Position numbers and translations under genes: made by a program. Shown here one piece after another: positions 1 through 9,993 of a stretch of DNA of 64,000 nucleotides. The DNA comes from Streptomyces sp. ISL-36. Lineage in GTDB: Bacteria; Actinomycetota; Actinomycetes; Streptomycetales; Streptomycetaceae. The first letter of the stretch is position 1, and the number at the start of each line of letters is the position of its first letter. The notes beneath the pieces were generated by a model. The model saw only the letters and a program-made list of their open reading frames with translations, had not been told where the DNA came from and did no database searches. The stretch spans positions 62,001-126,000 of the forward strand of contig NZ_JAGGOS010000013.1 in assembly GCF_018614205.1 (NCBI RefSeq). The letters run 5' to 3'.

Positions 1-800
1 TGCTGCTCCTGCTCGGGCTCACCGCCCTGTGCGACGCCGTGCTGGCCGCCCTGATGCTCCGCGCCCGCAAGGGCTACCCGTACGGCCCCCTGCTCCGCGA
101 CGAGCTCCGTGCCCTGCTCGGCATCGGCTCCGCCGTCTGCGCCACCGGCACCGTCATGGCCCTCGGCGTGGCCGTCGCCGGGCTCTGGGCCCTGCCCGTC
201 TTCTGCGTCCCGCTCCTCCTCACCCAGCTCTCCTTCCGCCGGTACACGGCGGTGCGCACCACCAACCGGCAGACCATCGCCTCACTCGCCCGCGCCACCG
301 AGGTCGCCGGCTACACCCCTCCCGGGCACGCCCGCCGCGTCGCGGCGCTCAGCGGCGCCGTCGGGCGCGAGCTCGGCCTCTCCGGGCCCGACCTGACCGT
401 CCTGGAGTACGCCGCGCTCATGCACGACATCGGGCAGCTCTCCCTCGTCGACCCCGTCCCCGAGGGCGCCACCGCACTCCTCCCGGCCGAGGAGCAGCGC
501 CGGATCGCGCTCCTCGGGGGTGCCGTCGTCCGCCAGACCGGCGTCCCGGCGGCCGTGGCCCTCGTCGTGGAACGGCAGGCCGACCCGTACCGGGAGCAGC
601 CCCTGCCCGCCCGGATCGTCCGTACCGTCAACGCCTACGACGACCTCGCCCGCGGCAGCGCCTGCGGGGCGCTCACCGCCCTCGAACAGCTCCGCCTGGG
701 CACCGCCCGCGACCATCACCCCGAGGTCGTCGAATCCCTTGCCAGAGTCCTCGCACGCGGTGGGGGAGTGGAGAGCATCGCCCCCCTGCCTCCTGGGTAA
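1..800 (+). CDS. HD-domain membrane protein, 5' end outside window
   Basis: The reading frame is open from base 3, so the true start lies before the window; a GTG at 39 is only an internal candidate. The visible part begins with hydrophobic stretches (about residues 1-60 of the visible frame), consistent with membrane segments. A soluble region with the metal-binding HD signature MHDIG near base 420 follows. HD proteins of this kind are metal-dependent phosphohydrolases, often acting on nucleotides or cyclic dinucleotides; the substrate here cannot be told. The stop is 79 bp before the next gene on the same strand. Identification rests on the HD motif alone. Confidence 0.75.
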   Translation, partial: LLLLGLTALCDAVLAALMLRARKGYPYGPLLRDELRALLGIGSAVCATGTVMALGVAVAGLWALPVFCVPLLLTQLSFRRYTAVRTTNRQTIASLARATEVAGYTPPGHARRVAALSGAVGRELGLSGPDLTVLEYAALMHDIGQLSLVDPVPEGATALLPAEEQRRIALLGGAVVRQTGVPAAVALVVERQADPYREQPLPARIVRTVNAYDDLARGSACGALTALEQLRLGTARDHHPEVVESLARVLARGGGVESIAPLPPG

Positions 801-879
801 CCCATGGGTAATGAGCGCGCGTCCAACCGGGCATGGTTGGATGCGAACAAGAGGGTGAAGCGACCGGCAGGCGGGAATC

Positions 880-1860
880 GTGAGGATCTTCGGGAAGGTA
901 CGGCATCGGCCCTCCGCCTCGTGGCGGCAGGCCACCGACCGCGCGTTCACGCTGATCGGCGACGGCCGGTACGAGGACGCGGGCGCGCTGCTCACGCGCG
1001 CGGCGGATCTGGAGCCCTGGCTCTCGGAGTCCTGGTTCAACCTGGCGCTGCTGCACAAGTTCCGGCACGACTGGGAGCAGGCGAGGGCCGCCGGGCTGCG
1101 CGCCGTCGCGTTGCTCGACAAGGAGACCGGCGCCCCGGACTGGTGGAACGTCGGCATCGCCGCCACCGCGCTCCAGGACTGGCCGCTGGCCCGCCGCGCC
1201 TGGCAGGCGTACGGGCTGAAGGTGCCCGGGGCCTCCGCAGGCACGGGCGAGCCCGCCGGGATGGAGCTCGGCAGCGCGGCCGTCCGGCTCTCGCCGGAGG
1301 GCGAGGCCGAGGTCGTGTGGGGCCGCCGGCTCGACCCGGCCCGTATCGAGGTGCTCTCCATCCCGCTGCCGTCCTCCGGTCGCCGCTGGGGCGAGGTCGT
1401 CCTGCACGACGGAGTGCCCAACGGCGAGCGGACCACCACCGCGGGCCCGTCCTACCCAGTCTTCGACGAGATCGAGCTGTGGGCCCCGTCACCCGTGCCC
1501 ACCTGGGTGGTCCTCCTGGAGGCCGCCACCGAGGCCGACCGGGACGCCTTGGAGCAGCTCGCCGCCGACGCCGGATTCGCCGCCGAGGACTGGTCCTCGT
1601 CGGTCCGGCTGCTCTGCCGCGCCTGCTCCGAGTCGACCATGCCGAGCGCCGAGGGCGAGGGCGAGCACCTCGACCCCCACGACCACAGCGAACCGGGCCA
1701 CCCCGGCCCGCTCGGCCACCGCTCACCGGGCGAGCTCTGGGTCCCGGAGCGCGAGTGCGGCATCGCCGCCCCCGTCGGACTGGTCCGCGGGCTCCTCGAC
1801 GGCTGGGTCGCCGACAGCCCCGACAGCCGTGAGTGGCGGGATCTCGAAGAGGTCTGCTGA
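880..1860 (+). CDS. TPR-repeat protein of unknown role
   Basis: A 326-residue cytoplasmic protein starting at GTG. Residues about 15-120 have the alternating small/aromatic pattern of two to three tetratricopeptide repeats (for example ESWFNLALLHK), which normally mediate protein-protein contacts. The C-terminal two thirds match no family I recognise and include an acidic, His/Pro-rich stretch near residues 255-285. There is no signal peptide or membrane segment. It ends 69 bp before the peptide deformylase gene and may share its transcript. The partner is unknown. Confidence 0.75.
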   Translation: MRIFGKVRHRPSASWRQATDRAFTLIGDGRYEDAGALLTRAADLEPWLSESWFNLALLHKFRHDWEQARAAGLRAVALLDKETGAPDWWNVGIAATALQDWPLARRAWQAYGLKVPGASAGTGEPAGMELGSAAVRLSPEGEAEVVWGRRLDPARIEVLSIPLPSSGRRWGEVVLHDGVPNGERTTTAGPSYPVFDEIELWAPSPVPTWVVLLEAATEADRDALEQLAADAGFAAEDWSSSVRLLCRACSESTMPSAEGEGEHLDPHDHSEPGHPGPLGHRSPGELWVPERECGIAAPVGLVRGLLDGWVADSPDSREWRDLEEVC

Positions 1861-1929
1861 GCCCGGTCCGTGGGCCCCGTAGGCTGTACGGGACCATCGC
1901 TGGGGTTTTGAGGAAGGCGCAGAAGCGAC

Positions 1930-2559
1930 ATGGCGCAGCAGGAGACGGACGAGCAGATCAACGACGGCTTCGTCGTGGACACGGAGGACTGCGAGGCGCG
2001 TGAGCTCGCCCACCGTGAGCGCGGCACGGCCCGCCCGATCACGGTCGTCGGCAACCCGGTGCTCCACAAGGAGTGCAAGGACGTCACGGAGTTCGACGAC
2101 AAGCTCGCGGCGCTGATCGACGACATGTTCGCCAGCCAGAAGGCGGCCGAGGGCGTGGGCCTGGCCGCCAACCAGATCGGTGTGGACCTCAAGGTCTTCG
2201 TCTACGACTGCCCGGACGACGACGGCGTGCGGCACACCGGCGTCGTCGTCAACCCCGTCCTCCAGGACCTGCCGGCCGACCGCCGCGTCCTCGACGACTC
2301 CAACGAGGGCTGCCTCTCCGTCCCGACCGCGTACGCCTCGCTGGCCCGCCCGGACTACGCCGAGGTCCACGGCCGGGACGCCCAGGGCAACCCGATCAAG
2401 GTCCGCGGCACCGGCTACTTCGCCCGCTGCCTCCAGCACGAGACGGACCACCTGTACGGCTACCTGTACATCGACCGGCTCTCCAAGCGGGACCGCAAGG
2501 ACGCCCTGCGCCAGATGGCGGAGGGCACCCCGCGCTACGAGACCGTCCCCAACGACTGA
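1930..2559 (+). CDS. def: Peptide deformylase
   Basis: This enzyme removes the formyl group from N-terminal formyl-methionine of new proteins. All three family motifs are visible in the 209-residue product: GVGLAANQ (residues 75-82), EGCLS (126-130, with Cys128 as metal ligand) and QHETDH (169-174, metal-binding His170 and His174 and catalytic Glu171). An N-terminal extension of about 35 residues precedes the usual start of the fold. The ATG follows a purine-rich stretch (GAGGAAGG, 11-18 bp upstream). The gene converges on nrdB across a pair of strong hairpins. Streptomyces carry several def paralogues; this one looks catalytically complete. Confidence 0.95.
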   Translation: MAQQETDEQINDGFVVDTEDCEARELAHRERGTARPITVVGNPVLHKECKDVTEFDDKLAALIDDMFASQKAAEGVGLAANQIGVDLKVFVYDCPDDDGVRHTGVVVNPVLQDLPADRRVLDDSNEGCLSVPTAYASLARPDYAEVHGRDAQGNPIKVRGTGYFARCLQHETDHLYGYLYIDRLSKRDRKDALRQMAEGTPRYETVPND

Positions 2560-2568
2560 GTACGGCCC

Positions 2569-2638
2569 GGCCCGCCGCGGACCCGGCACCCGGGCCCGCG
2601 GCGGGCCGTGAGCCCGGCGGCCGCGAGGGCCGCCGGGC
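2569..2638. terminator. Two tandem GC-rich hairpins between def and nrdB
   Basis: Bases 2569-2607 form a near-perfect hairpin (arms 2569-2586 and 2590-2607, one mismatch). Bases 2612-2622 pair perfectly with 2628-2638 around a short loop. They lie between convergent def and nrdB, so they probably end transcription from both sides. Confidence 0.75.
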
Positions 2639-2644
2639 GCCTGC

Positions 2645-3658
2645 TCAGAAGTCCTCGTCGAGGTCGACCGAGCCCTCGACCGCCACCTGGTACGCGGACG
2701 GGCGGCGCTCGAAGAAGTTCGTCAGCTCCTGGACGCCCTGGAGCTCCATGAACGCGAACGGGTTCTCGGAGCCGTACACCGGGGCGAAGCCCAGGCGCTG
2801 CAGCCGCTGGTCGGCGACGCACTGCAGGTACTCGCGCATCGACTCGGTGTTCATGCCCGGCAGCCCCTCGCCGCACAGGTCGCGGCCGAACTGCAGCTCC
2901 GCCTCCACGGCCTCCTTCAGCATGTCGGTGACCTGCTGCCGGAGCGCGTCGTCGAAGAGCTCCGGCTCCTCCTTGCGGACGGTGTCCACGACCTCGAAGG
3001 CGAAGTTCATGTGCATCGTCTCGTCGCGGAACACCCAGTTGGTGCCGGTGGCCAGGCCGTGCAGCAGGCCGCGGGAGCGGAACCAGTACACGTAGGCGAA
3101 GGCGCCGTAGAAGAACAGCCCCTCGATGCACGCGGCGAAGCAGATCAGGTTGAGCAGGAAGCGACGGCGGTCGGCCTGCGTCTCCAGACGGTCGATCTTC
3201 TCGACCGAGTTCATCCACCGGAAGCAGAACTGCGCCTTCTCGCGGATCGAGGGGATGTTCTCGACGGCGTCGAACGCGGCGGCGCGGTCGCCCGGGTCGG
3301 GCAGGTAGGTGTCGAGCAGCGTCAGATAGAACTGGACGTGCACGGCCTCCTCGAAGAGCTGACGGCTCAGGTACAGCCGCGCCTCGGGGGAGTTGATGTG
3401 CTTGTAGAGCGTCAGCACGAGGTTGTTCGCCACGATCGAGTCGCCCGTCGCGAAGAACGCGACCAGCCGGCCGATCATGTGCTGCTCACCCGGCGTCAGC
3501 TTGGCGAGGTCGGCGACGTCCGAGTGGAGGTCGACCTCCTCCACCGTCCAGGTGTTCTTGATCGCGTCCCGGTAGCGCTCGTAGAAGTCCGGATAGCGCA
3601 TCGGGCGCAGGGTCAGCTCGAAGCCCGGGTCGAGCAGATTCTTTTCGGTGGAGCTCAT
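2645..3658 (-). CDS. nrdB: Ribonucleoside-diphosphate reductase class Ia, beta subunit
   Basis: This is the radical-generating subunit of aerobic ribonucleotide reductase, making dNTPs with NrdA. The 337-residue length is typical. Diiron ligands are visible in the EEAVH segment (residues 103-107), followed by Tyr111 at the place of the radical tyrosine, and in later helices (EGLFF, HMNFAFE). The start ATG overlaps the nrdA stop codon by one base (TAATG), so the two are translationally coupled in one operon. The C-terminal acidic/aromatic tail expected to dock into NrdA is present (DLDEDF). The nrdS regulator that I recall following nrdB in S. coelicolor is absent here; convergent def follows instead. 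Confidence 0.95.
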   Translation of the reverse strand: MSSTEKNLLDPGFELTLRPMRYPDFYERYRDAIKNTWTVEEVDLHSDVADLAKLTPGEQHMIGRLVAFFATGDSIVANNLVLTLYKHINSPEARLYLSRQLFEEAVHVQFYLTLLDTYLPDPGDRAAAFDAVENIPSIREKAQFCFRWMNSVEKIDRLETQADRRRFLLNLICFAACIEGLFFYGAFAYVYWFRSRGLLHGLATGTNWVFRDETMHMNFAFEVVDTVRKEEPELFDDALRQQVTDMLKEAVEAELQFGRDLCGEGLPGMNTESMREYLQCVADQRLQRLGFAPVYGSENPFAFMELQGVQELTNFFERRPSAYQVAVEGSVDLDEDF

Positions 3659-6027
3659 TACTGGCAGGCCTCGCAGGACTCGGGGTTTTCGAGGGAGCAG
3701 GCGACCGCGTCGGGGTCGGCGGCCTGCTGGACGGGGATCGGCGTCGCGGACGCCGCGCGGGCGATCCGGGTCGCCGGGCGGGAGCGCAGGTAGTACGTCG
3801 TCTTCAGGCCCTGCTTCCAGGCGTACGCGTACATCGACGACAGCTTGCCGATCGTCGGCGTCTCCAGGAACAGGTTCAGGGACTGCGACTGGTCCAGGAA
3901 CGGGGTCCTGGCCGCCGCCATGTCGATCAGGCCGCGCTGGGGGATCTCCCACGCCGTGCGGTACAGCTCGCGGACCTCGGCCGGGATCCAGCTGAAACCC
4001 TGGACCGAGCCGCTCGCCTCGCGCAGCGCCTCACGGGTCTGGGCGTCCCACACGCCGAGCCTCTTCAGCTCGTCGACCAAGTAGGCGTTGACCTGGAGGA
4101 ATTCGCCGCTCAGCGTCTCACGCTTGAAGAGGTTGGAGACCTGCGGCTCGATGCACTCGTACACGCCCGCGATCGAGGCGATCGTCGCCGTCGGAGCGAT
4201 GGCGAGGAGGAGGCTGTTGCGCATGCCGACGGCCGCGATCCGCTCGCGCAGCGCCGCCCAGCGCTCCGGCCAGTTCAGCTCGACGGTGGCGCTGTAGTGA
4301 TCCGGGTGCAGGACACCGCGGGCCGTGCGGGTCTTCTCCCAGGCCGGCAGCGGGCCGTTGCGCTCGGCGAGGTCCGCCGACGCCTCGTACGCGGCGAGCA
4401 TGATCCGCTCGGCGATCCGGGTGGACAGCGCGCGCGCCTCGGCGGAGTCGAAGGGCAGCCGCAGCTTGAAGAAGACGTCCTGCAGGCCCATCGCGCCCAG
4501 ACCCACCGGCCGCCAGCGGGCGTTGGAGCGCCCGGCCTGCTCGGTCGGGTAGAAGTTGATGTCCACGACCCGGTCGAGGAACGTGACGGCCGTACGGACG
4601 GTCGCGTCCAGGCGCTCCCAGTCGATGTCCGAGCCGTCCACGAACGCGCCGAGGTTGACCGAGCCGAGGTTGCAGACCGCGGTCTCGCCGTCGTCCGTGA
4701 CCTCCAGGATCTCCGTGCAGAGATTGGAGGAGTGGACCGTGTGGCCGGGCTCCGCCGTCTGGTTGGCCGTGCGGTTGGAGGCGTCCTTGAAGGTCATCCA
4801 GCCGTTGCCGGTCTGGGCCAGGGTCCGCATCATCCGGCCGTACAGGTCACGGGCCGGCATCGTCTTGCGGGCCAGGCCCTTCGCCTCGGCCGCGCGGTAG
4901 GCGGCGTCGAACTCCTCCCCCCACAGGTCGACCAGCTCGGGCACGTCCGCAGGGGAGAACAGCGACCACTCGGCGTCGGCGTTCACCCGGCGCATGAACT
5001 CGTCCGGGATCCAGTGCGCCAGGTTGAGGTTGTGCGTACGCCGCTGGTCCTCACCGGTGTTGTCGCGCAGCTCCAGGAACTCCTCGATGTCCGCGTGCCA
5101 GGTCTCCAGGTACACCGCGGCCGCGCCCTTGCGCCGCCCGCCCTGGTTCACGGCCGCGACGGACGCGTCCAGCGTCTTCAGGAAGGGGACGATGCCGTTG
5201 GAGTGGCCGTTGGTGCCGCGGATCAGCGAACCGCGCGCACGGATACGGGAGTACGACAGCCCGATGCCGCCCGCGTGCTTGGAGAGCCGTGCGACCTGGT
5301 GGTAGCGGTCGTAGATCGAGTCCAGCTCGTCCTGCGGCGAGTCGAGCAGGTAGCAGGACGACATCTGCGGGTGGCGGGTACCGGAGTTGAAGAGCGTGGG
5401 GGAGGAGGGCAGGTAGTCGAGCCGGCTCATCAGGCCGTACAGCGCGGCGACCTCGTCCAGGGCGCGGGTGCTGTCGTCCTCGGCGAGACCGCAGGCCACC
5501 CGCAGCATGAAGTGCTGCGGGGTCTCGATCACCTTGCGGGTGATCGGGTGGCGCAGCAGATAGCGCGAGTAGAGGGTGCGCAGACCGAAGTAGCCGAAGC
5601 GGTCGTCCGCCGCGGGGTCGAGGAGGGTGTCGAGCCGCTCGGCGTGCAGAGCGACGAAACCGGCCGTGCGGTCGGCGATCAGGCCCTCGTGGTGGCCGAC
5701 GGCGACCGAGGCGGAGAAGGAGACCGCGCCCTGGCCGGCCGCCTCGTCGGCGATGGTGATGGTCAGGAGCCGGGCGGCGAGCCGGGAGTACGCGGGGTCC
5801 TCGGCGATCAGACCGGCGGCCGCCTCGGTGGCCAGCTCGCGCAGCTCCGCCTCGTCCGAGCCGGCGTTGCGGCCGCGCAGCGCGGCGGCGGCGACCTTGC
5901 CGGGGTCGGTGTCGGGGAGATCGGCGGTGAGATCGGTCAGGGTCCGCAGGAGTACGGTCCCGGGTCCGTCGCTCTCGTTACCGTCGCTGTTGATCGCTGT
6001 GGCCGGATCGGCGGGCGCGATGGTCAC
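3658..6027 (-). CDS. nrdA: Ribonucleoside-diphosphate reductase class Ia, alpha subunit
   Basis: This is the catalytic subunit reducing ribonucleoside diphosphates. The GTG at 6027 gives 789 residues and has a GGGAG ribosome site just upstream. The frame stays open further upstream, but that part is the leader RNA. Catalytic cysteines are recognisable: the pair in MSSCYLL and AVCNLGS, the thiyl cysteine in SSNLCTEI, the radical-transfer tyrosines in TTYYLRS, and the C-terminal CEAC tail that accepts electrons from thioredoxin-like proteins. It is first in the nrdA-nrdB operon. The 5' leader carries a cobalamin riboswitch, so expression should fall when adenosylcobalamin is plentiful and the class II enzyme can work. 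Confidence 0.95.
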   Translation of the reverse strand: MTIAPADPATAINSDGNESDGPGTVLLRTLTDLTADLPDTDPGKVAAAALRGRNAGSDEAELRELATEAAAGLIAEDPAYSRLAARLLTITIADEAAGQGAVSFSASVAVGHHEGLIADRTAGFVALHAERLDTLLDPAADDRFGYFGLRTLYSRYLLRHPITRKVIETPQHFMLRVACGLAEDDSTRALDEVAALYGLMSRLDYLPSSPTLFNSGTRHPQMSSCYLLDSPQDELDSIYDRYHQVARLSKHAGGIGLSYSRIRARGSLIRGTNGHSNGIVPFLKTLDASVAAVNQGGRRKGAAAVYLETWHADIEEFLELRDNTGEDQRRTHNLNLAHWIPDEFMRRVNADAEWSLFSPADVPELVDLWGEEFDAAYRAAEAKGLARKTMPARDLYGRMMRTLAQTGNGWMTFKDASNRTANQTAEPGHTVHSSNLCTEILEVTDDGETAVCNLGSVNLGAFVDGSDIDWERLDATVRTAVTFLDRVVDINFYPTEQAGRSNARWRPVGLGAMGLQDVFFKLRLPFDSAEARALSTRIAERIMLAAYEASADLAERNGPLPAWEKTRTARGVLHPDHYSATVELNWPERWAALRERIAAVGMRNSLLLAIAPTATIASIAGVYECIEPQVSNLFKRETLSGEFLQVNAYLVDELKRLGVWDAQTREALREASGSVQGFSWIPAEVRELYRTAWEIPQRGLIDMAAARTPFLDQSQSLNLFLETPTIGKLSSMYAYAWKQGLKTTYYLRSRPATRIARAASATPIPVQQAADPDAVACSLENPESCEACQ

Positions 6028-6164
6028 GTGGGGGCTCTCCCTCGCTCGGCTCGGGGCCGGCGGGAGGCGGGCGGCGGCGCACCCCTGCACAGGGCAGCGC
6101 CGCGCCACGGCCCACTCCGCGAGGCCCGGACGTCTGTGGCACCCGGAACGGACGGACCGGGCGC

Positions 6165-6322
6165 GCTGTCCACAGGTCTTCGGACTCGCTTCGGTGCGCG
6201 AGCGAGGCAAGCACACCAAAAACACACCGTTGCGGGACAGTTCCGGATTTCCACCGGATTCCCCTGCGAGGACAGCGAGCATGAGCATACATGTGGGGGG
6301 CGCCCCTCGAAGCACCCCCCAG
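6165..6322 (-). promoter_or_regulatory. Cobalamin (adenosylcobalamin) riboswitch in nrdAB leader
   Basis: Read on the minus strand, the leader contains the conserved core of the B12 class. There is a GGGGAATCCGGTG / AAATCCGG hairpin at about 6264-6244, the CCCGCAAC element at 6236-6229, and a B12-box-like AGTCCGAAGACCTGTG at 6186-6171. A G-rich/C-rich stem (6295-6320) closes the 5' side. The element lies 138 bp or more before the nrdA start. In S. coelicolor nrdABS is known to be repressed by B12 through such a riboswitch. The downstream expression platform is not resolved by eye. Confidence 0.9.
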
Positions 6323-6339
6323 ATGTTGTGTCTTGGCGC

Positions 6340-6843
6340 TCAGAGCTCCAGGCCGTAGGTGATCAGCGGGTCCATGTCCGGGATCGGTTTCCAGTCCCGG
6401 GCGGGGGTGCGGACGAAGCCGAACCGCTCGTAGAGCCGGTGGGCGGAGGCCATGCCGGGCTGGGTGGAGAGCACCAGCCGCCGGCACCCCTCGGTCGCCC
6501 GCGCCCGCTCGACGCAGGCCCGGACGAGCGCCTCGCCGACGCCCCGGCCGCGGGCGTCCTTCGCCACGGCGAGCATCCGGAACTCCGCCTCCCCGTCCCG
6601 GGCGATGTCGGCCCACTCGCCCCCGGTGACGGCGAGGGTCACCCCGCCGAGGACCGTGCCTGCGCCGTCCACCGCCACGAGCACCTCGGCCTCCGCGTCC
6701 CGCCGGGCCACGTCCCGCAGGAGGTGCAGATAGCCGTCGTCCTCGCCGAAGTCGAGGAACCCGTCGTCGAGGTAGGCGCGAGCGGTGAGTTCGCCGAGGG
6801 CCTCGTACTCCTCGGGCCGTATCGCCCTGATGATGAAGTCCAT
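6340..6843 (-). CDS. GNAT family N-acetyltransferase
   Basis: A 167-residue protein with the GNAT fold that transfers acetyl groups from acetyl-CoA. The acetyl-CoA binding loop is seen as RGRGVGEAL, preceded by the strand FRMLAVAKDARG. The C-terminal half has the usual LYERFGF motif. The start is the ATG at 6843; the frame continues upstream, but that section would run through the perfect hairpin at 6871-6910 and is unlikely to be coding. The substrate is not predictable. The gene ends immediately beside the nrdAB riboswitch leader, on the same strand. Confidence 0.85.
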   Translation of the reverse strand: MDFIIRAIRPEEYEALGELTARAYLDDGFLDFGEDDGYLHLLRDVARRDAEAEVLVAVDGAGTVLGGVTLAVTGGEWADIARDGEAEFRMLAVAKDARGRGVGEALVRACVERARATEGCRRLVLSTQPGMASAHRLYERFGFVRTPARDWKPIPDMDPLITYGLEL

Positions 6844-6870
6844 GGACGCAGTCTGCCCCGCGCACACGGC

Positions 6871-6910
6871 GAAGGGCCCGGGATCTCCTCTCGGAGATCC
6901 CGGGCCCTTC
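6871..6910 (-). terminator. Perfect 18-bp stem terminator after the symporter operon
   Basis: Bases 6871-6888 are fully complementary to 6893-6910 around a 4-base loop. The hairpin lies 27 bp after the symporter stop and just before the GNAT start, so it most likely ends the DUF3311/symporter transcript. It has no T-run, as is usual in Streptomyces. Confidence 0.85.
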
Positions 6911-6937
6911 GCCGCTTTCACCAGGGCCGGTCGTGTC

Positions 6938-8560
6938 CTAGTGGCCTGCGGCGACCGCCGGCAGTTCGGTCTTGACGCCCGGGTCCCCCGCGTCCGCCGT
7001 GTAGTCCGACGGGGAGGTCTCGTCCACGCCGTCCGGCGCGTTGACGGCCTTCAGGACGAAGGTCAGGACCACCGTCACGACCACGTTGATCACGAACGCG
7101 GTGAGGCCGATGTAGCCGATCTCGCCGATGCCCGGTATCTCGGCGGACGAACCGCCGAAGTGCTTCTGGGTCGGGCTGGCCACGCCGTACGCCGCCGCTG
7201 TGCCGTAGACCATGCCCACGGCCCAGCCGGCGAGCAGCGCCCAGCGGTGGAACCAACGGGTGAACAGACCGCCGACCAGGGCCGGGAGGGTCTGCAGGAT
7301 CCAGATGCCGCCGAGCAGCTGGAAGTTGATCGCGACCGTCTTGTCCATGGTGAGGACGAACGCCAGCGCGCCCACCTTCACCAGCAGCGACACCAGCTTG
7401 GACACCTTGGTCTCCTGCTGCGGAGTGGCGTCCGGCTTCAGGAAGTCCTTGTAGATGTTGCGGGTGAAGAGGTTCGCCGCGGCGATCGACATGATCGCCG
7501 CCGGGACGAGCGCGCCGATGCCGATGGCGGCGAAGGCCACGCCCGCGAACCAGTCGGGGAACATGTCCTCGAACAGCTGCGGGATGGCGAGCTGGCCGTT
7601 GGAGACCTTGACCCCGGCGGCGATCGCCATGAAGCCGAGCAGCGCCAGCAGACCCAGCATCAGCGAGTACAGCGGCAGGATCGTGGTGTTGCGTCGGATC
7701 ACGTCACGGCTGCGCGAGGAGAGCGTCGCCGTGATCGAGTGCGGGTACATGAAGAGCGCGAGCGCCGAGCCGAGCGCGAGCGTCGCGTAGCCCCACTGCC
7801 CCATCTCGCCCGGCACCAGCGCGCCGCGCGGCTTGTCGGTCGCCGGGTTGACCGTCGCGTACGCCTCTCCGGCCTTGGCGAAGATCTCGTCGAAGCCGCC
7901 CAGCTTGATCGGGATGTAGATGATCGCCACCGCGATGACGATGTAGATCAGCGTGTCCTTGACGAAGGCGATGAGCGCCGGCGCGCGCAGCCCGGAGGAG
8001 TACGTGTACGCCGCGAGGACGCCGAAGGCGATCAGCAGCGGCAGGTCCTTGATGAACCAGTGGGTGGTCTCGCCGCCGCCCACGCCCATCACGTCCAGGA
8101 CGGCCTGGATGCCGACGAGCTGGAGCGCGATGTACGGCATGGTGGCGAGGATGCCGGTGACGGCGACCGCGAGGGACAGGCCCTTGGAGCCGAAGCGGCC
8201 GCGGACGAAGTCGGAGGTGGTGACGTAGCCGTGCTTGTGCGAGACCGACCACAGGCGCGGCAGGAAGGTGAAGATCAGCGGATAGACGAGGATGGTGTAG
8301 GGCACGGCGAAGAAGCCGGCCGCGCCCGCCGCGTAGATCGCCGCCGGGACGGCGACGAAGGTGTACGCGGTGTAGAGGTCGCCGCCGAGCAGGAACCAGG
8401 TGACCCAGGTGCCGAAAGATCTTCCGCCCAGGCCCCATTCGTCCAGGCTGTGCTCGTTCTCGGCCCTGCGCCAGCGCGAGGCGAGGAAGCCCATGACCGT
8501 GACGGCCAGGAAGAAGAAGATGAAGACGGCGAGTGCTACGCCGTTCACGCCGTCCTTCAC
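6938..8560 (-). CDS. Sodium:solute symporter (monocarboxylate/acetate type)
   Basis: A 540-residue inner-membrane transporter of the SSS family with about 13 hydrophobic helices. Family hallmarks include an N-terminal GLGGRSFGTWVTW segment, the SDFVRGRFGSKGL loop, and a central GALVPAAIMSIAAANLFTRN segment near the sodium site. The closest relatives I know are MctC/ActP/MctP-type permeases for acetate, pyruvate and other short acids, but the substrate is inferred only. The GTG start overlaps the stop of the upstream DUF3311 gene by 4 bp (GTGA), the usual two-gene arrangement for this transporter type. Confidence 0.9.
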   Translation of the reverse strand: MKDGVNGVALAVFIFFFLAVTVMGFLASRWRRAENEHSLDEWGLGGRSFGTWVTWFLLGGDLYTAYTFVAVPAAIYAAGAAGFFAVPYTILVYPLIFTFLPRLWSVSHKHGYVTTSDFVRGRFGSKGLSLAVAVTGILATMPYIALQLVGIQAVLDVMGVGGGETTHWFIKDLPLLIAFGVLAAYTYSSGLRAPALIAFVKDTLIYIVIAVAIIYIPIKLGGFDEIFAKAGEAYATVNPATDKPRGALVPGEMGQWGYATLALGSALALFMYPHSITATLSSRSRDVIRRNTTILPLYSLMLGLLALLGFMAIAAGVKVSNGQLAIPQLFEDMFPDWFAGVAFAAIGIGALVPAAIMSIAAANLFTRNIYKDFLKPDATPQQETKVSKLVSLLVKVGALAFVLTMDKTVAINFQLLGGIWILQTLPALVGGLFTRWFHRWALLAGWAVGMVYGTAAAYGVASPTQKHFGGSSAEIPGIGEIGYIGLTAFVINVVVTVVLTFVLKAVNAPDGVDETSPSDYTADAGDPGVKTELPAVAAGH

Positions 8561-8811
8561 TGGGACGCACCCCCCTTGCGGGCGCGCTGGTCACGCTGCC
8601 ACAGCTTGTACGCGATCATGGTCAGTGCGGTCGAGATGAGCACCCAGGCCATCTGGTACCAGTAGAAGAACGGGATGCCGATGAAGGTCGGTTCGACCTT
8701 CGCGTACGAGCTCACCCAGAGCATCGACACGAACGGCGCGAACAGGCAGAGCGCCACCACCACCCGCACGGGTGTGACGGTTGGTTGTTTTTCCTGCGGC
8801 ACTTCGGACAT
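8557..8811 (-). CDS. DUF3311 small membrane protein
   Basis: An 84-residue protein starting at the ATG at 8811, with two transmembrane helices (about residues 15-35 and 43-68) and a basic C-terminus (KLWQRDQRARK). DUF3311 proteins are almost always encoded next to SSS symporters and are thought to be accessory subunits or stabilisers, by analogy with other two-component sodium symporters. The stop overlaps the symporter start (GTGA), so translation is coupled. Confidence 0.85.
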   Translation of the reverse strand: MSEVPQEKQPTVTPVRVVVALCLFAPFVSMLWVSSYAKVEPTFIGIPFFYWYQMAWVLISTALTMIAYKLWQRDQRARKGGASQ

Positions 8812-8943
8812 ACGACGAACCGTCCCCTCGCTGATCACCTGTTGTAATGGGCAGGAAATCTAGGGGACGGTTTCGCTCTATGGAACCCCTGTCCGGATAA
8901 CGGATAAGACTCCGTCATGCCGGGGGTGCGGAAAGGGCGGTGG

Positions 8944-9807
<864 letters not shown>

Positions 9808-9865
9808 TCAGGTGTCGGTCCGATAACGGACCCGACTGCCCTTCTTATACACCCTTGACACCCCT

Positions 9866-9881
9866 AAAGGTCTAGGCCAAG
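9866..9881. promoter_or_regulatory. dre: DasR-responsive element (weaker, distal)
   Basis: AAAGGTCTAGGCCAAG matches the core GGTCTAGACC of the known dre consensus with one change; the outer bases match poorly. It sits 11 bp after a TTGACA (9855-9860) that could be the -35 of dasA, so binding could block the promoter. Confidence 0.65.
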
Positions 9882-9889
9882 CTCCCGGT

Positions 9890-9905
9890 ACTGGTCTAAA
9901 CCATT
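9890..9905. promoter_or_regulatory. dre: DasR-responsive element upstream of dasA
   Basis: ACTGGTCTAAACCATT differs from the published dre consensus ACTGGTCTAGACCACT at two positions. It lies 88 bp before the dasA start. With the site at 9866 this gives two operators before dasA, as I recall for S. coelicolor. Confidence 0.88.
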
Positions 9906-9993
9906 AAAGACCAGGTCCCAGCCCCACGAGCTTTACTCGGCGTATGTCTTCGCGCGGTGGGCAGGGGTTGCAGGCATCCCTGAGGAGGGTGGC

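Noticed and set aside
6028..6315. N-terminal extension of nrdA up to an ATG at 6315
   Set aside because: The extension would translate the cobalamin riboswitch; the GTG at 6027 has a good ribosome site and gives the normal length.
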